64,000 nt of DNA from Sorghum bicolor (lineage: Eukaryota > Streptophyta > Magnoliopsida > Poales > Poaceae), in assembly GCF_000003195.3 (NCBI RefSeq), contig NC_012877.2, positions 25,253,838 through 25,317,837 on the forward strand. Reading direction: 5' to 3'. Shown in pieces: positions 22,399-33,560 of the stretch. The notes beneath the pieces were generated by a model. It ran no database searches and was not told where the DNA came from. It saw only the letters and a program-made list of their open reading frames with translations. The position numbers were made by a program, and so were the translations under genes. How positions within the stretch are numbered: position 1 is the stretch's first letter; each line of letters starts with the position of its first letter.

Positions 22399-23634
22399 TG
22401 TTGACGGTTCTTAAGTATCAATTTTAATTAACAAATAAACAAGAGAAAGGATCAATACACAAACAACACCTAGAATTAGGGTTTGATCTGACAGAATACC
22501 ATGAGTTTTGTTGTTTATCTGTTTCTGTAGGGGGTTATCAGGAAATATTAATGCACCACGCAAGAAAGGCCCACATGTCGGTATTACATAGAGATATTAA
22601 TGCACCATGCAATTTTCTACCATCTAGAAGACTCCAGAAGCCACGGGAACGAACGGGAAGGCGATCGGGCTTGGGGGCAGGGCGCCCGCCCACCCCCCTA
22701 GGGCGGCCGCCCAAGAGTTCTGCCCAATCACGTCCAAACTCGCGGATCACGTTCCACCAACCTAAAGGATCAAGGATAACCATTCAATCAATGTCGGTTT
22801 GATCCGACGGCCCACGTTCACCAGAGGGGACTATATAAGCAGACCCCTAGCCCCTGGAGGACAACAAGTTCATCATAGAGTTGAGAGGAGCCCTCGAAGG
22901 ATAACCTCTCCTCTAAATAGACTTAGGGCCTAGCATCCAATGTGAGTAGAATTAGTTCTTCAAAGTTCTACTTGATTGAGAGAGATAGAGTGGAGGTGTA
23001 GATCGGAGGAAGCCCGGCCTATCGGTGTCTACTCCGAGGTTGTACCTGCAGGATCAAGTTCTCCTAACCCGAAGCTTGCTCCTAGGATTCTTTAGTATTT
23101 CGACTTCTAAATACTAGTAAGTTCTTGTTTTATTGTTCTTTGGTTTATGAGTTTACTTTAATCTCTTCGCTTAGAGTTTAGAGTAATTATCTCTAGCGTA
23201 GACGTGGTGTTTGGGCTAGGATACTCATAGATATTCCCTGACTAGCTGGACCGTGGTAGTAGCGAGGAACGTGACATTTCTGAGTTACCTTTGCAGACCA
23301 TATCTTGTTAGACAGAAGGATAGGGTTTATAGGTGTGGGTTGAACATCCTCTGTGGTGTCTAGATTCCGTAAGCTTCCCCAATAGAACAGTAGATCATCC
23401 TTACCAAGGTTAGAAAGAGATTACGGTTGTAGTCTTCTCTATATATCACTCACATCGAGAAAGATTCTTTGTAGCCTAAAGGTTAGTAGTAATAGAATGG
23501 GTTAGTCAGATGCACTCTTTCTCCTAGTGGTAAAAAATATAAATACGATACTCTAAATAACATCTCGGGTGAAGTGCTCACCGATATCCATGCGCTTGCG
23601 GATCAATTCCTTATTGCGTTCCCAAATATCAACA
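22399..23634 (+). repeat. 5' LTR of element E2
   Basis: Termini are TGTTGACGG and ATATCAACA. GC dyads lie at 22680-22691 and 22701-22712 (starts 21 bp apart), and TATATAA at 22832-22838. Near 22546-22560 a short ATTAATGCACCAC copy duplicates sequence from about 45 bp downstream; the 3' LTR lacks it. Confidence 0.93.
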
Positions 23635-23642
23635 AGCATTTC

Positions 23643-23660
23643 TGGCGCCGTTGCCGGGGA
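23643..23660 (+). promoter_or_regulatory. Primer-binding site of E2 (tRNA-Asp)
   Basis: TGGCGCCGTTGCCGGGGA lies 8 nt inside the 5' LTR. It is complementary to the 3' end of plant tRNA-Asp(GTC) (CCCCGGCAACGGCGCCA), the primer commonly used by Athila and Tat elements. Confidence 0.9.
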
Positions 23661-23768
23661 GAAAGACGGTTTGCTGAGATAACCTTGAGTCTTACTACTA
23701 GCTTGTATCTATACTTTTATCTTTTCTTATCTTTTATTTTCATTATTTATTTTCTTTACTCTTACCTT

Positions 23769-24641
23769 ATGGAAAACCAAGATTCTAAATCGATCTATCA
23801 ATTTGCAACACCTTCGGAAACTGACCTTTTACCATGGGAGTCATCACAGCCTATCCAAACATCCCCGTATAGGTTAAGTTCCAGGTTGATTGCCATGATT
23901 CAAAACCTATCTTTTTCAGGAAAGGAAGACGAAAACCCTTACCTTCATATTAGAGATTTTGAGCAAACATGTGATTGTCTTCGCATTGAAGGCATTTCTG
24001 ATAAAACTTTACGTTGGAAGCTTTTTCCTTTTTCTTTAAGGGGAGAAGCTAGACAATGGTATAATCAGAAGGTAAGTCAACAACGAGGTGAATGGGGAGT
24101 TTTACGAGCCAACTTTTGTCTAGATTTTTATTCCCTCGACCGTATCGGCGACCTTAGACTCGAAGTCCTATCTTTTAAACAAAAAGATAATGAAACTTTG
24201 GGAAAATCCTGGAAACGTTTTTCTGATCTTTTAGAATCTGGTCCAAACCTTAATCTTGAAGACCCTGTTATTTTATTTCACTTTTTTTGAGGTCTTCAGA
24301 AAGATCATAAACAAATGCTACATACAATGTCTAGAGGTTCTTTCTTTCGCATGCCTACCGATGACGCTAGAGTGATCCTAGATAGAATCCTAGAAGCTGA
24401 GATAGATAATACCCTTCATGATGAAACCCATGAAGCCGAAGTAGACACTCTGCCAAATTCTCCATCTACTTTAGCTATCGCAAGTTCTGAGCCACAAAAG
24501 GAAGACATTCCACCACCTGATTTTATGCTGGATATCGAATCTGATCTTTTTGCCGATTTTGGAAACATTTCAAACTACCATTCTATTAATAGACCCCAAA
24601 ACGGTCATTTTAGCTTTGTTTGCCAACTGAACATCAATTGA
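23769..24641 (+). pseudogene. gag: Gag of element E2
   Basis: The start at ATG 23769 (MENQDSKSIYQFATPSETD) is the first ATG after the leader. The gag domain shows FSGKEDENPYLHIRDFEQTC, LRWKLFPFSLRGEARQWYN and ETLGKSWKRFSDLLESGPN. An in-frame TGA at 24288-24290 splits it; the same frame reads on through GLQKDHKQMLHTMSRGSFF to TGA 24639-24641. I see no CCHC knuckle in the retained part. The product would form the particle core. Confidence 0.8.
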
Positions 24642-25236
24642 GAGAGCTTATCTCAGTCATGAGTAGCGAATGGTTGGAAGAGTCAGAGCTTTCCTCTGAT
24701 GTGATCCGTTTGGACACACCTCCTATAACTATACGCTGTGCTTATGATTCTGATCAATTTGATGCTCTCATAATCCTATTGTGGGGATCAACATCATGTT
24801 TGAATCTTTTGCACTTAAATTATTTAAAAATTTGGTCTTAACCCCCACAACAAAGGTCATAAAGGAATCTTCGGGACGATTAGTCCTCAGTCTTGGAATT
24901 ATTAATGTCCTACCCCTTATGGTAGAAGGCTCCATGGTTCATTTGAACTTCTATATCTTTGATACATGGGAATTCGACCTGTTGATAGGACAACCTTTTA
25001 GAAGACTCCTTTATGAAGGTCATACTGGAAAGCTACACATTTCTTTTGGAAAAAAATTTAAATTTCCCATAACAATTTCACACTCCTTAAATAATAAGGC
25101 CGAGTCATATCTTTTGCCTGATTCTATGGAGGAGGTAAAGGCTGCATCTCTAGAGCTTTTAGAAGAACCAGACTTAGAAGATGAAGCTCCATTCTTCATT
25201 GAAGAAGAGGCCAAACTTCTGAACCTGAACCCTTAG
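24620..25236 (+). pseudogene. pro: Protease region of element E2 (two frames)
   Basis: The first frame (24620-24841) leads into the protease; the second (24781-25236) continues after a shift. The segment FESFALKLFKNLVL...SSGRLV...LGIINVLPLMVEGS...FDLLIGQPFRRLLYEG is typical of the aspartic protease fold of Athila-like elements, but the active-site D-S/T-G triad is not intact: the expected place reads through a shifted frame near 24770. A very acidic linker (EELLEEPDLEDEAPFFIEEE region) leads to RT. Confidence 0.65.
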
Positions 25237-26553
25237 ATGAGTTTGGAGAAACGCCTAGACCTCCCATAGAGCTTAAAACTTTACCACCAGGTCTTATCTA
25301 TGCTTTCCTATACAATAATCCAGAGTTTCCTGTGATCATTAGTGATAAACTCACTCATGAGCAAACTCTGCGATTGATGACCATTCCTGAGAAACATCAC
25401 TCAGTTTTCGGCTACTCACTCCAAGATCTTACAGGAATCAGCCCTATGATTTGTACCCATCGTATTCCGACAGATCCTTCTGTTTCACCTTCTCGAGAGC
25501 CCCAACGTAGACTGAACAACGCGATGAGAGAGGTATTTAAAAAGGAAGTTATAAAGTTGCTGCATGCAGGGATTATATATCATGTGCCGCACAGTGAGTG
25601 GGTAAGCCCAGTTCAAGTTGTGCCTAAAAAGGGAGGCATGACTGTCATTATGAATGAAAAGAACGAGCTAATACCGCAACGCACCGTCACAGGATGACGG
25701 ATGTGCATAGACTATAGAAAACTGAACAAAGCCACGAGAAAGGATCATTTTCCTTTACCTTTCATAGATGAGATGCTAGAGCGATTAGCGAACCATTCGT
25801 TCTTCTGTTTCTTAGATGGATATTCAGGGTATCACCAGATCCCGATCCATCCCGATGATCAAAGCAAAACCACTTTTACATGCCCATACGGAACTTATGC
25901 TTACCGTAGAATGTCTTTTGGGTTATGTAATGCACCAGCTTCTTTTCAAAGATGCATGATGTCTATATTTTCTGATATGATTGAAGAGATTATGGAAGTT
26001 CTCATGGATGACTTCTCTGTTTATGGAAAAACTTTTGATAGTTGTCTTGAAAACTTAGACAAGGTTTTGCAAAGATGTGAAGAAAGGCACTTAGTCCTGA
26101 ATTGGGAAAAATGTCATTTCATGGTTAGGGAAGGAATACTGCTGGGACACCTAGTGTCTGAAAGAGGTATTGAGGTAGAGAAAGATAAAATTGAAGTAAT
26201 TGAACAACTACCTCCACCTATGAATATAAAAGGAATTCGAAGCTTTCTTGGCCATGTTGGTTTTTATCATAGATTCATAAAAGATTTTTCACTCATTGCT
26301 AGACCACTTACTCTTTTTCTAGCCAAGGATGCTCCTTCCGAATTTGATGATGCATGTCTAACATCTTTCAATTTATTAAAGAATGCACTCATCTCTGCAC
26401 CAATCATTCAACCCCCTGATTAGTCGTTGCCTTTTGAAATTATGTATGATGCTAGTGATTATGCTGTGGGGGCAGTTTTGGGACAAACTAAAAATAAGAA
26501 GCATCATGCAATCGCTTATGCCAGTAAAACTTTAACAGGAGCTCAACTTATTT
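25237..26553 (+). pseudogene. pol: Reverse transcriptase of element E2
   Basis: The frame from about 25260 runs through SREPQRRLNNAMREVFKKE, EWVSPVQVVPKKGGMTV, WRMCIDYRKLNKATRKDHFP, LDGYSGYHQIPIHPDDQ, MSFGLCNAPASFQRCMMS and the catalytic VLMDDFSVYG, then the thumb and the connection to RNase H. Stops are TGA 25695-25697, where element D keeps TGG, and TAG 26421-26423, where D also keeps TGG; both are single G-to-A changes. The RNase H start (YDASDYAVGAVLGQTK) is in the same frame before a shift near 26550. Confidence 0.9.
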
Positions 26554-27066
26554 ATGCAACCACTGAAAAAAGAGCTTCTTGCTGTTGTCTTTGCCATTGA
26601 TAAATTTAGATCTTATTTAGTTAGAGCTAAAATAATTGTTTTCACTGATCATGCTGTACTAAAATACCTGCTCACTAAAAAAGATGCTAAACCTCGCTTG
26701 ATTAGATGGATCTTATTACTTCAAGAATTTGACCTAGAAATAAAAGATAAAAAGGGAATAGAAAATTCTGTTGCTGATCTCTTGTCTAGAATGTATTTTA
26801 AGAGTCCACAGGAAACCCCCATCAATGATTCACTCCGGGACGACATGCTCTACGGGATTAACAGGTCTGACCCCTGGTATGCACATATTGTTAATTTTAT
26901 GGTTTCAGGGTATGTACCACCAGGAGCAAACAAGAAGAAGCTTATTCAAGAAAGTCGTTCACATATATGGGATGAGCCATACCTCTTCCGATTATGCTCT
27001 GATGGCTTACTCAGGAGATGTGTGACCACTGAGGAAGGATGGAAGATCATCGACGGATGTCATTGA
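26554..27066 (+). pseudogene. pol: RNase H of element E2 and start of integrase
   Basis: [17 protein letters not shown] (catalytic Glu), [20 protein letters not shown] (Asp), then [12 protein letters not shown]: the RNase H that follows RT in gypsy elements. The segment from about residue 85 ([18 protein letters not shown]...[15 protein letters not shown]) is the linker into the integrase N-terminus. The frame ends with TGA at 27064-27066. Confidence 0.85.
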
Positions 27067-28071
27067 GCACCATATGGTGGTCATTATGGAGCATTCCGTA
27101 CACATTCAAAGATCTGGCAATGTGGATTCTACTGGCCTACAATGTAAGAAGACACGAAGCAATATATCAGAAGATGTGGGCCATGTCAAAGGCACGGAAA
27201 CATAAACACAAGGGATGCCATGCCACTCACCAACAACCTTCAGATTGAGCTCTTTGATATCTGGGGAATACACTACATGGGTCCATTTCCCCATCAAAGA
27301 AGTGTGAGTTCATCTTGGTAGCAGTTGACTACGTCAACAAGTGGGTAGAGGCATTACCTTGCAAGCATGCCGACAACATCAGTTCAAAGAGGATGTTTGA
27401 AGAAATTATATTTCCAAGATTTGGAGTTCCCAGAGTAGTGATAAGTGATGGAGGAGCACACTTCATCGACACACGCTTCAAGCAATATCTATCAAAACAT
27501 GGAATCCGTCACAACGTCGCTGCCCCCTATCATCCTTAGACAAGTGGCCAAGCAGAGACTTCCAACAAGCAAATCAAGAATATTCTTCAGAAGACAGTGA
27601 ATGAAATGGGAACGGCATGGAAAGACAAGTTACCCGATGCACTCTGGGCATACCGGACAGCAACAAGACCCCAATTGGAATGTCTCCATACCAATTGGTG
27701 TACGGCAAGACTTGTCACCTACCTGTTGAACTAGAGTTCAAAGCACACTGGGCCATAAGAAGATGGAATATGGACCTAGATGTCGCTGGAAATCATAGAA
27801 GAATGCAACTATCAGAATTGGAAGAATGGCGAGAGAAAGCATATCACAATTCGAAGATCTACAAAGAAAGAGTCAAAAGGTGGCAAGACAAGATAATCAT
27901 GAAGAAGGAGTTCACACCCGGAGATAAGGTATTACTTTTTAATTCCAGGGTGAAGCTTTTCGGGCATGGAAAACTCTGGAGTAAATGGGAAGGACCATTC
28001 AAGGTAATCAATTCATCATCCCACGGAGCTATCACACTTCAAAACGACGAAGGTACGTTATTCAAGAAAAC
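27067..28071 (+). pseudogene. pol: Integrase of element E2
   Basis: The zinc-binding N-terminus is recognisable but frameshifted (HYGAFRTHSKIWQCGFYWP, CGPCQRHGN). The core has VAVDYVNKWVEALP, FPRFGVPRVVISDGGAHF (second Asp) and, across TAG 27537-27539, the expected glutamate region (TSGQAE). The C-terminal part reads on in frame 27617-28060: [35 protein letters not shown] and LWSKWEGPFKV. No chromodomain follows. Coding similarity ends at about 28070, where the PPT-like motif begins. Confidence 0.85.
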
Positions 28072-29189
28072 AAGTATGGGGGAGATCCCTCGACATGCAA
28101 ACACACTTCGACTACACCACTCCATGATTCAGGTACACACTCTGCACACTTTACACATACACATATCTTGGATTATGCAGAATATTGTCTCCGACATGAT
28201 AAATTAAAAAGATTAAAATGTTTCTAATTATGATTAATCTCACTTTGTGATATTTCCTAAAACTTGCAATTATTGAAAAATCATTTTAAAATCCTGTGTT
28301 ACTAAAGTCATTGTGGAATGTGAGATGGTAGAGTATGAGTTTCTTATTCTTGATATCATGGTTGCTTGGAGAATTTATTTCAAAATCTTCAAAATTCTAG
28401 CTACCATCCTCAATGTTTTATATGCCTGATAAAACTGAAAATATTAGTTATGATTATAAAAGCTATCAACTCTGTATTGAGTTTGTTCAAAATGAGTTAG
28501 ACCCTTGTTGAGAGATTTATCATGCTCCTAATATCAAGACATTTATTCAGAAAGATTCACTCTTCTGAAGTATTATTGCATTAGAGGCATGGGCTATGCC
28601 AAAATAAGGATATTTCGAGGAAATAAAAAGGAGCAAGTGCTCGATAACCTCATAGAAAAAAATGGACAAGTGTCCGGCAGTAGAATTAGGGTACCTCGGT
28701 ATCCACTTAAAAAAAGAGAGAAAGAAGAAAAAGAAAATGATAGCCCATGGTCCCTCTAATAAGCAATATGCCAGCAAGAGTTGACAAGTTTTTAATTTCC
28801 AAAGTCTTTGATCTAAGAGTATGGAATTCTTCTCCTCGGATCCCGTTTTGATCAGGCAATAAATGCAAGGTAAGAATGCTTGAGAATTTTTGCAAATTAA
28901 AATAGCCTTAGTGAGATATATAAAAGATAAAGAGTGACCTAAGAGAACCTATGAGGATAAAAGGTATGCTAAATTTCTTTTTAAAAATATACAAAAACTC
29001 CAAGTAACAGGATTGAAAGGAAGAAAGGATCTCTACTCTTGATCATATATTTCCCTGACTACGGTATACAGTGAATTTTTACAACACCCTGCAGGTATGA
29101 AGAGAATGTTTTACAATGTTTTAACCCCAGATATTTTTCTTAACCATCCTTTTCTCGAGGACGAGTAAAAGCCTAAGTATGAGGGTATT
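28072..29189 (+). other. 3' untranslated region of element E2 with two PPT-like motifs and paired mini-hairpins
   Basis: PPT-like AAGTATGGGGGAGAT lies at about 28074-28088, immediately after integrase. The LTR-proximal PPT is AAGTATGAGGGTATT (29175-29189), with one purine-preserving change compared with element A. Dyads GAGCAAGTGCTC (28631-28642) and GGACAAGTGTCC (28664-28675) are present. The remainder is AT-rich and non-coding and matches 300-1408 of element A. Confidence 0.65.
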
Positions 29190-30415
29190 TGTTGACGGTT
29201 CTTAAGTATTAATTTTAATTAACAAATAAACAAGAGAAAGGATCAATACACAAACAACACCTAGAATTAGGGTTTGATCTGACAGAATTCCACGAGTTTT
29301 GTTGTTTATCTATTTCTGCAGGGTGTTATCAGGAAATAGGGAAGAAAGGCCAACATGTCGGGATTACATAGAGATATTAAAGCACCGCGCAATTTTCTAC
29401 CATCAAGAAGACTCCAGAAGCCACGGGAACGAACGGGAAGGCGATCGGGCTCAGGGGCAGGGCGGCCGCCCACCACCCTAGGGCGGCCGCCCAAGAGTTC
29501 TGCCCAGTCACGTCCAAACTCGCGGGTCACGTTCCACCGACCTAAAGGATCAAGGATAACCGTTCAATCAATGTCGGTTTGATCCGACGGCCCATGTTCA
29601 CCTGATGGAACTATATAGGCAGACCCCCTGGCCCCTAGCGGAGAACAAGTTCATCATAGAGTTGAGAGGAGCCCTCGAAGGATAACCTCTGCTCTAAATA
29701 GACTTAGGGCTTATCATCCAATGTGAGTAGAAATAGTTCTTCTATGTTCTACTAGATTGAGAGAGATAGAGTGGAGGTGTAGATCGGAGGAAGCCCGGCC
29801 TGTCGGTGTCTACTCTGAGGTTGTACCTGCGGGATCAAGTTCTCCTAACCCGAAGCTTGCTCCTAGGATTCTTCAGTATTTTGACTTCTAAATACTAGTA
29901 AGTTCTTGTTTCATTGTTCTTTGGTTTATGAGTTTAGTTTAATCTCTTCGCGTAGAGTTTAGAGTAATCATCTCTAGCGTAGACGTGGTGTTTGGGCTAG
30001 GATACTCATAGATATTCCCTGACTAGCTGGACCGTGGTAGTAGCGAGGAACATGACATTTCTGAGTTACCTTTGCAGACCATATCTCGTTAGCAAGAAGG
30101 ATAGGGTGTATAGGTGCGGGTTGAACATTCTCTGTGGTGTCTAGATTCCGTAAGCTTCCCCAATAGAACAGTAGATCATCCTTACCAAGGTTAGAAAGAG
30201 ATTACGGTTGTAGTCTTCACTATATATCACGCACATCGAGAAACATTCTTTGTAGCCTAAAGGTTAGTAGTAGTAGACTAGGTTAGTCAGATGCACTCTT
30301 TCTCCTAGTGGTAACAGATATAAATACGATACTCTAGATAACATCCCGGGTGAAGTGCTCACCGGTATCCGTGCGCTTGCGGATCAATTCCTTATTGCGT
30401 TCCCAAATATCAACA
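29190..30415 (+). repeat. 3' LTR of element E2
   Basis: This 1,226-bp LTR has GC dyads at 29460-29471 and 29481-29492 and a TATA-like TATATAG at 29612-29618; the A-to-G change in the TATA box is specific to this copy. It ends at CAACA 30415, followed by the GTGGG duplication. Confidence 0.93.
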
Positions 30416-30420
30416 GTGGG

Positions 30421-30738
30421 TACCGTACCTTGGTTTCCGAAAGCACCTCGCTGATGAAGTAGAACGACCTTTGGACAGGCAACGCGTGCCCTTCTTCCGG
30501 CCTTTCGACCACCACAGCCGCACTGACCACCTGGGTTGTTGCAGCGACGTACAGGAGCAGAGGTTCTGCGGGCTGAGGGGGAACTAGGACCGGGGCGGAG
30601 GTCAATGTTCTCTTCTGGCTATCGAGGGCTTCCTTGGCTTCGGGGGTCCAGGAGAAATGTTCGGCCTTTTTCAAGAGCCGATACAGTGGCAACGTCTTTT
30701 CTCCTAACCTCAAGATGAAACGGCTTAGCGCCGCCAAG
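30421..30738 (-). pseudogene. pol: RT thumb and RNase H of element E (between the E2 and F insertions)
   Basis: Minus-strand reading: LSRFILRLGEKTLPLYRLL, then FSWTPEAKEALDSQKRTLTS, LLLYVAATTQVVSAAVV and FYFISEVLSETKVRYP. This is the RT thumb/connection and the RNase H that follows it; the first catalytic Asp of the usual LYVSAT/D-type start reads LYVAAT here, as is common for the degenerate first RNase H of Tat elements. It joins 41855 on the right (GCLAALSRFI across the F insertion) and 22398 on the left. Confidence 0.85.
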
Positions 30739-31403
30739 TGTTGGGTATTCTTAACATCATTACCAAAAGTATAGTTAGTTTTCTAATTCTGATAACGGTG
30801 CCAAAAATGCCAAACCTGTCCCTCATACCACTTAAGCCAAGTTGTCATCCCCAGCATGATATAAGAGACGCGGTATTGAAATATGCAATTGCTCTTCTAA
30901 ATAAATAATGAATGAGATTTGCAAGCGCACAGATTAATACCGATGTAGCATTTTAACCGGGAAGTATTCCAGGTATCGTTATTTATATTTTTACCACTGG
31001 GAAGGGATTAACAATCATCAATATTGATTACAGAAGAGAATATCAGATTGAGTATCTATCATTGCATGTATAATTGAGAACATTTATCTAACTCTTTCAT
31101 ACAGGGATAAGTGTCACATAAAAGATATAAAATAATGAATAGTGACAAAGATAATTGATCTGATCAGCATAACTTAGCCACATACAAATATGAGAAGCAC
31201 CTCAATTAGATACTCTAGAAAGTAATTAGCATGGAATTAGAACGAACTACAAGAATATTTCCTATAAGTTATTCTCAACTATATGGTCTAGCATTATCAT
31301 AGTTAGTGCAAGCATACTTAGCAATCATTGCGAGATAAGACTACGCCAATGCATAGTGATATTAGCAAGGTAAATGAGAAACATAGCACACTACAAGAAA
31401 TCT

Positions 31404-31506
31404 GTCATCTTTTGACATTTAACATTAGTCATAATACATAGAAAATAAGTCACAAGTTGTCATTTGTGACAACAAGTTGACAAAAATTGAAATGTCAAAA
31501 GATGAC
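31404..31506. repeat. 17-bp perfect inverted repeat in the CACTA left end
   Basis: GTCATCTTTTGACATTT (31404-31420) recurs as its exact reverse complement at 31490-31506. The 69-bp spacer contains further GTCAC/GTGAC dyads. Confidence 0.85.
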
Positions 31507-32606
31507 TGTATTTAATGACCACTTATGACTTTTAGTGGGCAAAGTCATAGCATTATGACTTTGATTTTAAAAGTCACAAACACTTATGGCAACTGATTTA
31601 AAGTCATAAGTTTCTTGAAGCTCGCCACATAATTATATATAATTTTAATTTCATATTAACCAGATTTCATGCCTAATAAATATCCATAACAGGTCACATT
31701 ATTCATCAACCACATACATATGTAAACCATAGCTGCCCACAACACTCATCAACCATATAAGATAAGTTATCTCAAGTTTTCAATCAAGCCAACATTACCA
31801 AGTCTGCTTGCACAATTCATGACAAGTCACCATTATACAAGGAACAACACACATACAATCTAGCTAAGTCAAATGGCAGGCACAGGTCATATGTTGGCGT
31901 GCACAATCTAACTAGCTAGATTCACTACAAAATGCCTCATCTCCATCTTATCAAAAGCAAAATGTCATATGTTTCCTTCCTCCAAGGCCTCCCTCAACCT
32001 GTAACATCAAGATGGCATACAAAAAATTTTAGCAAGAAAATGAATACACATGTATCTATATTTGTGTATCCCTGAAAACAGCTAGCTGAAAATTAGACTA
32101 GCAAAATGATTTGCGTACAATACACCACAATTTGCATACTAATTGTTCCTATTTTTTACATTCACTGACAATTGCAGTTTATTTACTAAAAAAATTAGAA
32201 TCCATAACAAATTTTCTAAGGATCAATCTAAGTTTCATGTAAGACATCAAGCAGATTTCAATATGAAATAAAAAAATATATCATAAGCAACGACTAGGGA
32301 AACAGAAACCTACCAATTCAAACAAGTAGAGCTGCTGCCAAGAGCACATTCAAATGCCTTCCCAAGGTGTCCAATTACACGTAGAGCAGCTGCAATTACA
32401 ATATGATGATGTCAGACTTGGCTGGTATATATCAACAAGTTCAGACCATGAGCAACAGGCCATGAGCAACAAGCATCAGACTTTTCACAAGCATGAGACT
32501 TTTCACAACAAAACTGAGATGTGCTCATTTCTCACAAGCATCAGACATAAGATAGAAGATAATTCAGGTCACAACAATGTATAATTGATAAAAAAAATGA
32601 AACATA

Positions 32607-32760
32607 CATCTAGTAACTGAAAACTTTGCATCTAGTAACTAAAAACTTTGCATCTAGTAACTGAAAACTTTGCATCTAGTAACTAAAAACTTTGCATCTA
32701 GCAACTGAAAACTTTGCATCTAGTAACTGAAAAATTTGCATCTTGTAACAGTAAACTTTG
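32607..32760. repeat. Tandem repeat, 7 copies of 22 bp, in the CACTA element
   Basis: The unit is CATCTAGTAACTGAAAACTTTG. Seven adjacent copies make exactly 154 bp. The first four copies alternate G and A at position 13, which suggests growth by duplication of a 44-bp double unit; the last two copies are more diverged. Confidence 0.93.
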
Positions 32761-33199
32761 CATTTTAATGATTTGCATATAATACACCGCAATTGAAATA
32801 TACAAACAATGAGACTGATGTTACTAATGCATTACATCTCATAACTATAACTTTGTGCACGAGTGGGCTAGGTCAGACAGACCCCGGAGCCTCTGCGCCA
32901 GAGCCCAGAGTTTCCACGCTGGCTAGATCAGATGACAGTTAATCCCAGAGTGGGCTAGGTCAGTATAATCCCATGTTAATTCCAGACTCAGGAACCCCAA
33001 AAACTGATGACAGTATCTGATGGAAAGCACAAGATCCAGGCCAAGACCAGCCAGCAGAAAACGGATCTTAACTAGCGCTGTGCACTCGGCAGCTAAAAAC
33101 CATGCCAAAACCACTAGTAGTGAAATTTGATGCACGCAGATAGATTATCAAGTACACAAAAATTCAGTTTGAGGCAGGAACTGAAAACGACAGTTTCAG

Positions 33200-33560
33200 A
33201 AAAAGCTCAGGTTACCACTTGGTGGGCTTGTTGGCTTCCGGCGCCTCTGCTTCCTAGGAGCCATCTCGGACGTCAGCCTTGTGCCGTCGAGGGCGCCTGT
33301 CTGCAGTTCGGATGTTGGACAGACATCGGGCAGCTGGACGTCGAGCGACTTCGGAGGGGCGGGAGAGCGGGCAGCTTTGGAGGGGGCGAGAGGGTAGCTT
33401 GGGTTCCAGGCTGGGGCCGGAGTCTCGCTGGCTACCGTTGCGGTGGCCGGCCGTGGTGTGGCGGCGGCGGCAATGGCGTGAGACTGTGAGAGAGGGAGTG
33501 GTGGCGTCTGGGGATGGGATTAGATTTGGGCACTAGGGTTCTGGAGGAGAGGTAGAAGTA
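33200..33560 (-). pseudogene. GC-rich gene-like segment inside the CACTA element (possible exon 1)
   Basis: On the minus strand this GC-rich segment looks like the 5' end of a plant gene: a CT-rich leader, then ATG at 33264 opening MAPRKQRRRKPTSPPSG, followed by a splice-donor-like G/GTAACC at 33215. It is flanked by AT-rich transposon sequence. It could be a captured host gene fragment, or the remnant first exon of the element's own DNA-binding protein gene. The lysine/arginine-rich start fits either. I cannot name a homologue. Confidence 0.4.

Larger units (their letters stand above)
22399..30415 (+). mobile_element. Element E2: complete Athila-like Ty3/gypsy retrotransposon
   Basis: This 8,017-bp plus-strand element has LTRs 22399-23634 (1,236 bp) and 29190-30415 (1,226 bp) and a perfect target duplication GTGGG (22394-22398 and 30416-30420). 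The order is LTR, tRNA-Asp primer site, gag, protease, RT, RNase H, integrase, non-coding 3' region, PPT, LTR. The RT (WRMCIDYRKLNKATRKDHFP) is of Athila type. There is no env-like ORF between integrase and the 3' region. Stops and frameshifts in every domain make it defective. It is the same family as element A. Confidence 0.95.

Noticed and set aside
32607..32760. CRISPR-like array
   Set aside because: Repeats are directly adjacent without spacers and lie inside a plant CACTA transposon.
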